64,000 nucleotides of DNA, from contig NC_081406.1 of assembly GCF_030272615.1 (NCBI RefSeq), positions 403,200,939-403,264,938 on the forward strand. The letters are read 5' to 3'. This document shows positions 21,708-33,999 of this stretch, in pieces. Every line of letters starts with the position of its first letter. The stretch's first letter is position 1. A program made the position numbers and the translations under genes. Below the pieces are notes generated by a model that did no database searches, was not told where the DNA came from, and was given only the letters and a program-made list of their open reading frames with translations. Source of the stretch: Cryptomeria japonica (Eukaryota > Streptophyta > Pinopsida > Cupressales > Cupressaceae).

Positions 21708-22990
21708 TGTAATACCTTAAAAATGGTACCTAAACCATGGGCCCCTAATCTCGACAACATCACCAAGGTCATAACCAAAGATAATTAAATCAACCTTGAG
21801 CACCTAATTAATTAATTCTTCAATCATTAATGTTATATGACAAATTAATACTCTATATTAATTAAATATGTATTTAATTAATTAATCATTCCAAGTAAAT
21901 TATTTTGATCAATTATCCTATTTTATTTAAATAAATATCCTAGCATATTTAATTAATAAATAAATTTGCCATTTAAATCACAAAAAAAGGAATTAATTTA
22001 AAGAAAAAGAGGAATTAATTTATAAAAAGAGATTAATCACAAAAAGAGGAATTAATTTGCAAAATAAAGAGTTAAATTGAAAACAAAAGAAAAGAATTAA
22101 ATTGAGAGAAGAAATCAAACTTAAGATATTTCTTTTTCTAAAATTGAGATAACTTGAAAAATCAAAAAAGCAATTAAATTGAATTAGTCATTTTCTCTAA
22201 AATTAAAAAGTAAAGCTTTTTTTGAGGAAAGAGGTTTAGTTGCATTGAAATAGGCTCTTTCTAAATAAAAATCTTGAGCAAATTAAAGAAATGTGTATGT
22301 AGTAATCGACTATTTTTATCTCAAATGTATGGAATTAACTAATTTTATCTCCAATGCAAACTCAAACTTATAATCTAAATGCATTCAGTCAAGCTATAAT
22401 TGGAATCTATCTCATTTGATTAACTGAATCTGATCTCTCAATTATTTCAATTATCCTGAATTGTGCTTTTTTCTTGAGGAATCTCAACCGCTCATTATTA
22501 ATCGATTTTGACTGTTGGTCTCTCTTTTGAGTCTCTATAATTCAGCCTTCATCTCTCATTCAAGACACCTTGAAGATTTATTGTTATTGTGCAGTTTTTG
22601 CTCTAGAGTGATTGAAAATATTGTAATTTGAGATTATTGCATCTTAGTTTAGCTTTTTGCATATTTAGTTTAATTTTGATTGCTTGAATTCATCTAGCTT
22701 AATATTCATTCATCTAGCTTAATATCCATTCATCTAGCTTAATCTTGCATCCATTTAGCTTATTCTTGTGCTCATATAGATTAAATCCTTCGTCTTGGTG
22801 TAGTCTAGTCACTGGTATTGCTTAGACAAATCTGAGAGCAAGTCTATACTCACATATTTTAGAAGGCAATAGGTCAATTTGTATGGTTTTTATATTCATG
22901 ATTATATCTGTCTAACCATGCATGCAATGACTTAATTCAAGTGTTGTGTCTTACAACTTATAGATACTTATTCCACTTTTCACACACACA
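21708..22990 (+). repeat. Tat-1 5' LTR
   Basis: It runs TGTAATACC to CACACACA. It includes AATTAATTAA-rich stretches, a CTATAATTC box near 22537 equivalent to CTATAAATT in the 3' LTR, and a short tandem array around ATTCATCTAGCTTAATAT at 22685-22770. It has one repeat unit more than the 3' LTR. Confidence 0.92.
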
Positions 22991-22994
22991 TTTT

Positions 22995-23012
22995 TGGCAC
23001 CCACCATGGGGC
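22995..23012 (+). other. Tat-1 primer-binding-site-like sequence
   Basis: TGGCACCCACCATGGGGC begins four bases after the 5' LTR. The same place in LARD-1 and LARD-2 has a similar TGGCAT...GGTGGGACC block. The matching tRNA was not determined. Confidence 0.5.
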
Positions 23013-25031
23013 AGAAGACTACATCTTTTGGCCTTACATATCAACTTATTTTTATTTTTCGGATTTTTCCGTACAACTACTGCTAAAACTCGTACGAGTT
23101 TCACAAAGGCTAGAACGACAATCTGCTAGTTCTCGTATGGTCCGTGGTGAATTATCATACGACTGGGTGAGAATTATCATACGATTTTATGGTTTCTCGC
23201 ATCAAAACAAACTGCATTTTTGGGGTTTTTCTTATTAAATTTTGATGGTACTAATGCTAACCCTGGCTTGTTTTTTGTCTGTCTAAGAGATTTTGACAGT
23301 TTTTGCAGAACGTTTGTCGAAGAACAACGCTTGTCGCAGAAATACAATATGACTACTGATTCATTGTTTTTGTAGGTTGCCTGAGGAGATTTAAGCTAAC
23401 TTCGTGTATTCTTTATTATTTTCTAGGCACTTAAATTGCTATCTGGTTAATGAACAAATCTGTCTTTTGTGTTTTAAGAAAAATCTGAGAGCTAGGAAAG
23501 TATGATCTTGTCTTCACAGATAATCATAAATTCTGACCCTCAAAGCTTTTTCTAAGTTTGAGATTTGTGTACCTTTAGTGGGCCTGTCACAGTGGGAAAA
23601 AGTAATCACCCTGTGAGAACGACCCAAGTGAGTACAACTGGACTTGAGCATTCCAACTCACTATAATAAATAGGCCTCTGGTGATTAAAGTCTCAGAGGA
23701 CGAGATTATTTGAGTTTTCTCTTTGAGATCTCTCATATCGGGCATTTTGTAGGGCCTTGTGGTCTCAAACATGTTTACGTGACTACAACTTGTTTCAGTA
23801 CCTTGTCGGGCTATAGGCCTTAATCATGCTTGTGTGACTTCAAGGGGTAATTTCAAACATAATTCCTTACTAAGAACTACAAGATAGAAGCTACCTGATT
23901 CACTTCCAAAAGGGGGATAATCTTTGTGCAAGAGATATAATAACTCTCTCAAGATACTTGCCATTTCATGCCCTCATTAGCTTTTCGAGTCGGTTAATAC
24001 AACGTTGAGAATCCATTGCGTGAGACTCAACGACCATATTCTAATTAGCTATTGGGTGCGTATGTGAGTCTGCAAGAAAAGGTTTTCTTCTCTCAACCAA
24101 CTTCCATAGGGTTAGCATGCTGTGCTTGAAGTCATTATACATCTTGTGTGTTTACTGTATTTTCATCCTTGAAACTGAAACTGAAATATTGAAACTGGAG
24201 AAAACAATACAAAATGTCCAAAACTCAGTGACCAAAATTCTGTCCTTGTCAGAAACTCGTCTCTGTCCAGTCCTCTGTCATACGAGTCTACTTAATTATT
24301 GTTTGGCTATATACTTATTGTCGTACAAGTTTGAATTCATCTTGTCTGTTTTTCATTTGGTCTTGTCACAATTGTTGTCCTGGTCCTCAGAATTGTCATC
24401 CTGGTCCTAGAGAATTATTGTCTGGCCTTAGACAAACTATCATACGAGTAATCATTATCCTCATCTGATTGTCATCTGGAGAACATTAAACTATCGTGTG
24501 AGTATAGGCAGCAACTCGTATGAGAAACGGTTTGTGTCGTCTGGAACCTGCTATATTGTCCTTTGGGTTTGAATACTCTGTCGTACAAATTTCTAATTTT
24601 ATCAGACCAGAATTTGTTTGCTTGCACACTTTTCCAGAACTTCCATACTTGCCTAATCAGTCTATAGTGAGCATATATCTGTTCTTTTTCATCTCGAGCA
24701 TAAACAATCTTGATAGTGTACCCCTGTCATTGTGTTGCACGATTTTGTCGATCATCTCCCAGCTAGTTCAAATCAATCGTTTATCAAACTTATCAAATCG
24801 CTTATCAAAATCAACCTAGGTTTCTTAGATCACGTCTTACACGGGATAGATCGTTCCTGAAACCAGACTAAGTCTTAGTCACCTTTCTCAATCACTACGT
24901 TAAAATGCGTAGCTAGCTTCAATCTGATCTTAACATCTACATCACATCTAGCTCTCGGTCTCGTCGGTTGTAAATGCCTGTTCAAACTATCTTCTAAAAA
25001 TTCTGACAAAAGTAAGAAGCCCACGGCTACC
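23013..25031 (+). other. Tat-1 leader, non-coding
   Basis: I see no long frame with known motifs. The stretch is marked by many TCGTATGA / TCATACGA words (at 23092, 23133, 23157, 23177, 24287, 24431, 24511 and others). An open frame at 24520-24819 has no family resemblance. Confidence 0.5.
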
Positions 25032-26880
25032 TTGGCCCAACAAATTCAAGATCTCAAGAGAGAAATATATGACATTCAATCCGAACAAAAAGATTTAATG
25101 ACCCCTCTTAAGATAAAATTTCATGATATTAAGAACACCATACTTCAAGAAATGCTAAAACAATTACATAGGGTGGAACAAAAAGTAATTGAAAATCAAA
25201 AGCCAAATCTCATACAAGATCACAAGACATCTTCACCAAGATAAAAATACATCTATCCCCTAGATAGACATTTTACACCTTTAGGGAAATCTATTGAGTC
25301 AGCTTTGGAAGAGCTTCTTAAGCACAATCTTATCATATTGCCTAAAAAGACCACATGGGGATGTAAATTTTGAGTAATTACCGCACATACCATAGGCATA
25401 ACAAACATAAGACTTCAATGTGTATGGAATTGAAACATAAAATTCAAGACCTCCTTGATGATGGTGTTATTGAAATTTAAGATCCTAATAATTCACCTAA
25501 GGAGAAACCAGATGTCATTTCCAAGCATAATGAAAATTATGAACCTGTGTCTAGCAATGGCCCACATATAGCCTCCATCTCCTAAGGCTTCTCAACAACA
25601 TTCCATATCATATCCCTCAAATAATGAATCTAATGATAAAATTTCTCATGTTGACCCTCAAGGGCTATATCAAGGGCCATCCCATCCAATAGTTGAAAAG
25701 ATCAGATCTCCCTGGAATCCCATGAGGATCTCATTATACCTTTCCATTTTTTCCAAGATGATCCCCTTCCACCTCAAGAGAAAATAATCCTTTCTAATAA
25801 AGATCATGATGCCTCTTCCACCTTTTCAAATGATCCTATTGAAAATGAAGAGTCAAACACTCTTCCTACTCTATCCAATGGTCCTCTTGCATGTCAAGAT
25901 CAAAGTATCCCTTCATCTCCTTGTCGTAATCCTCCATGTTCACCTCAAGGATCCATCATGCCTACAAAGCCCTCTCATGATCCTATCATTCCCTACATTC
26001 CACCTCCACCTCATAATGGACTCATGTCTTCTTTCCAAAGTAAAGTGTGTCTTACAAGTCAAAATATTTATAGATGCAAAGGGGTAGACCTTCACAAGCA
26101 AGAACCCCTCCATGTTAAAGACAATATTAACAGTCATGGCCTCAGTGACATTCCTCAAGATGGTGGTACCCTTACTAAACCAAAATCCAAGTACACGCCT
26201 TCTCTTCCATCCATTCTAGGACCCTATATTCCTCTATCCCTTATGCAGGATCAACAAAGGCATATCTTCGCGTACCTTCCATCCATCTAAAAGGACACAA
26301 AGGCCCACTAAGAAAAATAAAGAAAAATCAACAATTATATGGGTTCCTAAGGCACTTGTAGAAGCAATGCGTTCCAAGGAACTACAAAAGCATGAAAAAT
26401 AAAAAACCATGTGGATCCCTAAGCGTCTCCTTAAAGCACAACAATCTAAAGAAAAATCCAAATCAACAACCAAGATTGTTTTTCCTCCATCTAAACCTTC
26501 CAAATCTATTTCTCCATCACCTCCTTCATCCATTTTGGATCCTTATGTCCCAAAATCCCTGGTTGTTCATCCATCCAAATCTCAAAATCTAAGATCCATT
26601 TTTCCTTCATCAATCCACCATCCCTCAATATGTGTGCCAATGGTGATCCTGCCAACATTTCCATTCACTCATGTACCAAACTTTCAATATTTGATCCATT
26701 ATCCAACAACTGTTTTTCATCCTTCCATACCCCTTATACATTGCATAAGACTTTACCCTAGTTTCATCACAAAATCCAAAAACTAAGAGAATCAACATTG
26801 GAGATGTTGAACATATACACTTAGCTGAGTCCTTCTTGGACTTGACATCTTTATCCGACTCTTCAAACAAATACCATTGA
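25032..26880 (+). pseudogene. Tat-1 Gag-like remnant
   Basis: This decayed coding stretch opens with MAQQIQDLKREIYDIQSEQK, a coiled-coil-like helix. It continues past a stop with YPLDRHFTPLGKSIESAL and EELLKHNLIILPKK. A knuckle-like block YHRHNKHKTSMCMELKHK followed by IQDLLDDGVIEI (near 25390-25480) resembles the C-x-x-H-x4-H-x5-C segment of Tat-group Gag, with one Cys changed to Arg. A Pro/Ser-rich tail follows over several frames (25806-26786). No D-S/T-G protease site or RT box follows. I am fairly sure it is Gag-derived and unsure of its limits. Confidence 0.55.
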
Positions 26881-29682
26881 ACTAACTACATAAACTCCCT
26901 AACCCTATGAATAACAAGCACCTTAAACGATATTATATCTAAGGGATGGGTTAGTTTAGCATTTTTTTTCTGCATTGCATATCATTTATTTAAAAGCACT
27001 GCATTGCATATAGTTTCTTTTTCAAATGCATCGCATTCACACAATTTCTGCATTTGCATATAGAAACATTAATAAAACAAGGCAACTGTCCAAGTTTATC
27101 ATTTGTTTGCATTCAAGAGAAATAAGGGTCGTCTCCTTTCTTAGATATTCGAACATGAAGTCTTGGACGTCCTAAGGTCATTCATTTTCAACATCACCCT
27201 ATGACGACGCTTTACTTATGGTTGGATAGTGATTTCACTATTTGAGACTTGTTAACCCAAAATCTATCAATTTCTATATCTCTAACAGAAAAACAAAATC
27301 TCTAATTCATTCTAGACACCTAGTTGATCATATGACTGGTGAAAAATCTAAAATTCTACTTCAACACTGCTGTAATTGTCACACCCAAGTAGGTTTCATA
27401 ACTTATAAGTCAAGGCAAGAAAATAAAAAATAAAAAGTGCTATGCCAAATATTTATCCCAAGGCAAAAGAGCAATGATATATAACTGAAATATCACGCAT
27501 GCGGATGCAACAAAAAGCTTGACTATGGGAATATGTGAGTAACTCCATCAGGGCTATGGACGCCTGTTGGCAATAGAGCAATATTTGGGAAATTACAATC
27601 TATAACCTCGTCGAAGCTCTAAAAGCTTGCTGGCAGCGAGGCTCTATTTAGGATGCTTTTGAAGTTAGGATAATCCACGTAGCTAGTCATATAGGATGCT
27701 AAGGATCTTTAGTGAACACAAGAGTAGGAATTAACTCATTTGCACTCACATGGGCAAAAAAAGATCAAAGTTTCAAGAGTCTATGAGGAAGTTTTCTGCG
27801 TCTCCATTTGTGAATCCTACTCACTAAGTGTGTTTATTTGGATGTTCCAAGGGACCTTAAGGATCGATTGACTGTTTATCTATAAGTTTTTTTGTACCTC
27901 CAATTCAATTGGTATATTACAAAATGCTAAACAAACACGGTCATCCTTGTTCGAATAGGAAATACATCTTCATCATGCATATTGCATTAACATATGTCAT
28001 ATCAAAAATTCATTGTCTCCACATGCATTTTGCAGATCATCATGTCATATAGGTCTGTATACTAGGGGCATAGCTGAAAAAATAAAAAAATAAAAAAAAT
28101 CATAATAAATAAAAAAAAAAACCTAAAAATCATAAAGTGTCCTAAGAAAAAAATCATAAAAATCATAAAAAAAAAATAAAAAAATAAAAAACTCACTACA
28201 TAAAAAATTGAAAAATCAAAGGAAGAAAGCATAGACCATCCTTCAAACCAAATCAACAACAAATAAACTCTCAAATCCTGCAATCAAACTTATTGTGTGT
28301 CTTGTTAATCAATCTATCAAACTCCATCAAACATCAACATGTCTTATACAAGGAAGGGTACACTCGAAACGAGACATATTGGTCTTATACGGGGGGTACT
28401 TACTCTTTGAAACTAGACATTCCTATGAATGATCAAATCAAAACAATGACATAGATCAGTATGGCTGTGGGATTTCATTCGGGTTAGTCTTACCTCTTCA
28501 ACTGAAGTGCTACATCTTTGCTTTATCTTTTAGTCGCTTTTGTTGCATCCTGGTTCTTTTGGAACCCTCATGGCTTGAAACCGATCAATGTCCTAGTCTT
28601 AGGGTAATCAATTGATCAATCGAAATGTCCTAAGCAATATTAACCAAGTCAACTTTTTGTCCATAGTAACAGATCATCCACTCTAAGTTAGTCACCTATC
28701 TACACACTACCGCCGAGTTTTATCACTGAGTAAACAAGCAAAACACGACTAGTGAAAACAATCATTAAACTGTTTGAGATATGATTGAAATTTTATTTGT
28801 GTGCTGTCTTTTAAATTGGGTTTTTATTATTATTCCCTCTAAGGAACTTAAGGAAGTCTATCTTGACTAAGAGGAGCAAGGATTGGGGGCATAATACTTT
28901 TTTTGTTTTCTGCTTGTAGGAGTGATTCCGATGATCTGGAAACATCTATTAAGCTGGGTGTTTGTGATAAGTGCCTTCACATCAAGTTGAAATCGCCACA
29001 CATATCTCAACTCCACTTATTTGTATGCTACAAGGAGTTTGGAGTTATTTCTTTGTCTGTTTTGAGGGAATTTCTTTAATGTGCAATCCGGATGCATGTG
29101 TAATCTGTCCAAGGATATGAACGATAAAAGGGTCATTGCAGACAAGATAATTAATATTGCATATATAAAGGAAGGAAATCTATTTTGCCTATTGTGTTTG
29201 TAAAATGCTCAGTGATGAAAATTGAGCATACCAAATCCAGTGACTAAGTTTAGGTTGCATTCATTCTAAAATTTAATGCATTTCAAGTGATTTTTGGCAT
29301 GATAACAATGATCTCTTTATCTTTTGAATGAGAGTCTGAAGCAATCATCATTTCTCAGCTCATCTTCTATAGATCCATACATTTCATTATATATTTATTT
29401 GCATTCATATTATTGTATGAAAAATAATCATTTGCATTACTAGTTACTCATTTTCATCATTTATTTGCATGTGAAAAAGAAATAAAAAAATAACATCCAT
29501 ATTCATCTCCATTACATACATCCATACTAAAAAGATATGCATACATATAGAATAACACATATAAAAAGACATCTCATAACCAATCAACATAAGTACAATG
29601 AAATCAAATCAAGAGCTTGTATATCTCATCATAATCTCAGTGTCTAAGAATACAAATGATAGCAATTGTCATATACAATGTC
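26881..29682. other. Tat-1 internal non-coding region
   Basis: I saw no conserved domain here. It contains GCATTGCATAT repeats (26970-27070), an A-rich run (28075-28210) and repeated GGGGCATA words (28064, 28885). Pol is expected in this position in an autonomous element and is absent. Confidence 0.55.
28075..28210. repeat. A-rich simple repeat
   Basis: The stretch is dominated by AAAAAT and AAATAAAAA words. It gives a spurious Phe/Ile/Leu-rich frame on the minus strand. Confidence 0.85.
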
Positions 29683-29850
29683 TCATGGGAGAAAAGCTAC
29701 AATTATGGGGTATATAACAAAATCTAGGAGGTATAACAAATCTATCTCTATCTCTTTATCATCGTCGGGTGGAGGAGGTGGTGCCTACTGACTGATGTCT
29801 TGTCTAGGTGCCCTAGCTCCCTCAGATCGAGCCATATACCGAGAATACAA

Positions 29851-29910
29851 CACAACTTGCTGTGCTACTGGGATCGCTACTACAACTTGCTGTGCTACTG
29901 GGATCGCTAC
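29851..29910. repeat. 30-bp tandem duplication in the PMD-B tail
   Basis: Two adjacent copies of a 30-base unit (core ACTTGCTGTGCTACTGGGAT) sit in frame in the C-terminal region, duplicating a VAIPVAQQVV-type peptide. Confidence 0.85.
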
Positions 29911-30249
29911 TCTATTAGCTGCAACATAATAAGCTGCACGACTCGTCTGATGCAAAACCTCTCACTGGAGGGCATCTCTCTTTTCTCTCATCTTTGCGAC
30001 TTGTCGATCTCGCTTTGCCAACTGCGTCTACGCCACTGTCAACTGTGACTGCAAACCTATCAGCCTCTCCCTCAAAGACCGTACTATGTTTGGCACTACC
30101 TGCTCTCTCCCCATCTCCCCCTCTCCACCTCCCTGCTCATCCCTCCGCTACCTAACCTACCTAGGAGCCGCTCTCTCATCCTCACCTCCAACCTCTGCTG
30201 CTCTAGAACTACCAGCCTCAACCCCAACAACTCATAAGGATCCACTCTC

Positions 30250-31126
30250 TGTTGGCAATTGACACTCATCGAGTTTATTTTGTTGTCATTGATGGAAACA
30301 AGATTAGATGGAAGTCATATACTAGCATTAGGAGGCATTTATCGACAAACACCGACATTGGAGTATCCAGTGTTACATCGACACCAGCATCAAGTAATTC
30401 AAGGAAGCCGACATCAAGGAAGATTTATTTAGAAAATCATTTTATAATTATTGTCAAGGCCGACATTGAATATCTTTTGTAATGTATTGTAAGCCGACAT
30501 AAGGCATAATGTTTGTAATAGGTATATAGGTCAGTCTGCTAGGTCATTTTGATAAGTGTGACATAGGAGAATAATAGTAGAACTGTTGATGCAAAGAATG
30601 TGTATGTAGATCATTTGCATGCGAATGTTATATCATGCAATGATCTGTAATTTTTTTGTAAGACATTCTTGGAGGGAAGGTGATACCAGTAGTAGTGTTT
30701 AGGGCTTATGAACCGGTACAGAGCAGAGCTAGAACCAGAACTCTATTTGGCATAGTAGATGCATTTTGTGAGTTCATTCTCATTATTTTACTTCAGTAAA
30801 AGCTTGTAGTCAGTGAGGCTCTTTAGTAATGAGCAGTGTGCTCTAGGCAGTGTACCTTCTTGCATGTGCAGGGCCCCATTATACGTAATATCTTTTCATA
30901 TGGCCAGTGAACTGATATTTTGGGTCACAAATCCCACTGTGGTTTTTTCTCTTTGAGGTTTTCCATGTATTAATTATATGTTTTATGGTGTTCATTCATG
31001 TGGATGGTTTATTTTCTTCAAGTTATATGTTTACCGGTTTATATGTGTATGGTATAAAAAGATAAAATCTTATCTTACCGACAGAACACTGATTCACCCC
31101 CCTCTTAGTGTTCTTGGATCCCAACA
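30250..31126 (+). mobile_element. solo copia LTR inside PMD-B
   Basis: It starts TGTTGGCAATTGAC and ends GATCCCAACA. The flanks are CTCTC (30245-30249) and CCCTC (31127-31131), a 5-bp duplication with one change. It has the CTGATTCACCCCCCTC block close to its 3' end that all copia LTRs in this window share, and TGTCATTGATGG near its 5' end. No internal sequence remains, as after LTR-LTR recombination. Confidence 0.88.
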
Positions 31127-31547
31127 CCCTCGCCTCTTTGTCGTTGTCTACCTCCTACTGGTGCCCTACTGCTACTAGCACCAAGATCCCCTCCTGTTCA
31201 TCTAGGTACATCCGCTCTCCGTCCTTGTACCTGCACTCGTTCCTATACTTGACCCTTTACCTGTGCCTGTGCTGGTGCATCCTCCTCAACCTCATCTATA
31301 AGAGGGGCATGCTCTCCAGGATCTGTAAACCAGTCTCTATACTAGGGTAATACCCCACGTCTACCACATCCTCTAGGTACTCTCATCTCTATGGCTGTAA
31401 ACCCAATAAATCCTGCATGCTCAATGCATATGATAGTCTTGGTGCCCATCCTCATCTCTCCTCCTCCCCATATCTAGCATATGCTGTAAACTCCTAGGAT
31501 ATACTCCGTGGTCTCCCATACTGTCTCAAAACCCTAGATACTACAAA

Positions 31548-32432
31548 TCACTCAATAATAGAAGTCAATCTGTCAATCATAGGTCTAGTCATAAACATAT
31601 CTCTCTGTTCTACCCTCCAATCATACCACATCTCTAGACTCTTATATGGTCTCCATACTACAACGATCAAGTCAAGCTGCCTCCTCCAAAAATCAGTCTT
31701 GCCCAGGTGGGGCTGTGTGACATAACCTAAGTATCGACATACAATAGGTTGATGTGCCTCTCTAGAATCATCCACAATAGGTCTACAAACCAGGATATGC
31801 TCCCATGCCCATATCTGCAAAACTAGGACACCTACTGCCATGCTCTTCCCTTCTCGATAGACCATATCATGCATCTCATGGTACATATGAGCGAGTAAGC
31901 ATGAACCCCAACCTAATATTATTGGATGAGTAAGCAATCTCTCTAGCATTCTACCCCATCCATATAAAAATCCATGATGTCCTCTGTCAGGCATCACAAA
32001 ACAACCAATCATGCCAGCCAAAATGCAAGCTAGAGGGTACTCTTCACTATACCTGCTCATCAAATCATCACAAGTGATAGCACTATCAAGGATAGTCTCG
32101 TCATGGAATATATGTCTAAGAGCCTCAATACCCGGCTGTGGAGTAGAATCATAATCTACCTTATCTCCAACAAAAGGAATCCTCAATATCCTGTAAATAT
32201 CCTCTGGAGTGATCGTCATCTCTCCAACTGGCAAATGAAAAGTGTTATGCTTAGAATGGAAATGTTCAAGTAATGCGGTCAGCATACCGTGATTCACACG
32301 GATATCGGGCATCTGTAAGAAATGTCCAAATCCACACAACCCTATGTGACCTCTCTGAGCGTCTGATAAATCATGCACTAATCTCATCGTCGGCAGATAT
32401 GTGCACCAAAAATGAATATCTGGCAGCTGAAC
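31548..32432 (-). CDS. PMD-B main exon, intact open frame
   Basis: The longest stop-free domain frame in the Tat-1 internal region. It starts at the acceptor (GTTCAGCTGCC, phase 0) and ends at TGA 31548-31550. It covers almost the whole PMD fold, from the LHDLSDAQRGHIG-like start to RPMIDRLTSIIE. Compared with PMD-A it lacks internal stops, which suggests later loss of constraint or later insertion. It is rich in Trp, His and Met, as is usual for the domain. The stop may be premature, since homologous coiled-coil sequence continues beyond it in other frames. Confidence 0.6.
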   Translation of the reverse strand, partial: VQLPDIHFWCTYLPTMRLVHDLSDAQRGHIGLCGFGHFLQMPDIRVNHGMLTALLEHFHSKHNTFHLPVGEMTITPEDIYRILRIPFVGDKVDYDSTPQPGIEALRHIFHDETILDSAITCDDLMSRYSEEYPLACILAGMIGCFVMPDRGHHGFLYGWGRMLERLLTHPIILGWGSCLLAHMYHEMHDMVYREGKSMAVGVLVLQIWAWEHILVCRPIVDDSREAHQPIVCRYLGYVTQPHLGKTDFWRRQLDLIVVVWRPYKSLEMWYDWRVEQRDMFMTRPMIDRLTSIIE

Positions 32433-33043
32433 CTGCAAAATCAAACATAAAAATCATTAGTACATGATCAAATTTGCGCTAAGAATGTGATAAACATGCT
32501 AAAGAATCCAAATTTTCAACATTGAAAATAAAAAATTGCTCTTTAGACCTTCAAACATACTTGATGTTTTCCATATGAGTAACCACAAACAAGCAACAAC
32601 TTGTACAAACAAACACAACGATCTGCACGAGTAAACAGACCCAAACGATAATTTACTACTCGTCAATCGATTAAATGGTCTCTCAAGAACATACTTGTAT
32701 GATACACAGTTGAACACCATTTAAGAAACCCTACTTGCCCATACAATGAAACAAACATTTCCAGATACTCGTATGAGAAATAGTATAACACCGCACGATA
32801 AAATGACAACACGACTTCAAACGGAATTCAAATTGAAAAATTCAACAAAAATTCAAAAAATTAGAAATTCACAGGCTTAAGATCGATCACTTATTGCTGG
32901 GGCATAGTTCCGCAGTCGATTATGTTGTCTCTGCTGCTCGAATCGATGCTCTTGAATCATAATTGCCATTTTTCTTCGCAGGAGGTTTTTCAAATTTTTA
33001 ACTTTGAGAGGTAAAAATGAATTGACAATGACACATTGAATCC

Positions 33044-33051
33044 TTTATATA
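33044..33051 (-). promoter_or_regulatory. TATA-like box of PMD-B
   Basis: On the minus strand TATATAAA lies about 75 bases upstream of the proposed ATG. It occupies the same relative place as the box of PMD-A, between the gene and the element's 3' LTR. Confidence 0.45.
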
Positions 33052-33589
33052 GCCCAAACCCTAATTTTCAAACTTGCTCTGATGGACATAAAATTTGTAC
33101 TCTAAGCTAAATCTCCTGTCCTGAGTCCATTTTCGGGATCAAAATCAAAATCTGACATCACTTTTCTAGTTAAAATTTCATAATGTTGACCACTTAGCAC
33201 TTTCATCCTCAAGTCAATTTTTGAATCGTTTTGCGCTCAATTCAACTCTGATCTCAAATTAATTCTTACATCAATCTTCGTGTTCAAATAATTATCATCG
33301 CTAAATCTTTTTTATCTTCTCAAAATGGCCTAAAATTGTTGTACCATCGTTATCTTTCGATTTCGCTCCCGAGGGGGCATACTCATAACATCTTTTGAGT
33401 GATTATTATCATTCAAAAGTCGAGAAATTTTTCAAATCATCTAAAGTCGAACAATAATCACGTTATATTAAGTTGAGATTCTTTGATGTCAAATAAAGCA
33501 ATTTCTAGGGGCATATCAATCTTTGTCCTTATCTGAATCAATCTTCAAATTGATGTTTAGTTTCATCACATCAAATCAAGCTCGACAAT

Positions 33590-33960
33590 TTCTCTTGCTA
33601 ATCGGTTCTTGTTCAATCAAGTTTGGAATCAGTTTTATCGCTTTGCTTAGTTGATTCTTGTTCAATCAATTTTGGAATCAGTTTATCTCTCGCTCAGTCA
33701 ATTCTTGTTTAATCAAATTCGAAATTGGTTTCGTCTCTTCACTCAATCTAGTTCAATCAAATTCTAGATCGATGCTCGTTTCTTGATCAATCAAGTTCAA
33801 GAACAGTATCTCACTCTTTGTCGGTCCTAGTTCAATCAAGTTCATGATTAGTATCGCTTTAATCAACTTGTTCAATTTCATCGCTCCAAATCAAGTTGAA
33901 CATCTCGCTCTTCATCGGTTTGTGATCCATCAAGTTCAAAACTGACATCTATTTGACATC
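33590..33960. repeat. degenerate 45-60-bp repeat upstream of PMD-B
   Basis: Six or more imperfect units share TTCAATCAAGTT, GGAATCAGT and ATCGCT words. They fill the space between the PMD-B promoter region and the 3' LTR. Confidence 0.6.
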
Positions 33961-33999
33961 ACCTATTCTTTGAACCAACGTGTTGCTCGCACATTAATT

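Larger units (their letters stand above)
29683..32969 (-). pseudogene. PMD-B: plant mobile domain gene inside Tat-1, antisense, split by a solo LTR
   Basis: This is the better preserved PMD gene. On the minus strand a proposed first exon starts at ATG 32967-32969 (MAIMIQEHRFEQQRQ). An acceptor TTTTGCAG at 32433-32440 opens the main exon, with 298 codons free of stops from 32444 to 31548. It shows LTALLEHFHSKHNTFHLPVG, EDIYRILRIPFVGDK, MIGCFVMPDRGHHGF, SCLLAHMYHEMHDMVY, VLVLQIWAWEHI and VVVWRPYKSLEMW, matching PMD-A block by block. After a stop and frame changes come Gln/Arg-rich and coiled-coil-like pieces (RERLIGLQSQL, RDRQVAKMREKRDALQ) and a PPPPPDDD tail. The C-terminal part is interrupted by the solo copia LTR at 30250-31126. 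PMD proteins are nuclear; this copy's activity is unknown. The end and the exon-1 donor are uncertain. Confidence 0.75.

Noticed and set aside
28062-28283. Hydrophobic Phe-rich minus-strand frame, considered as a membrane protein
   Set aside because: Translation of an A-rich simple repeat.
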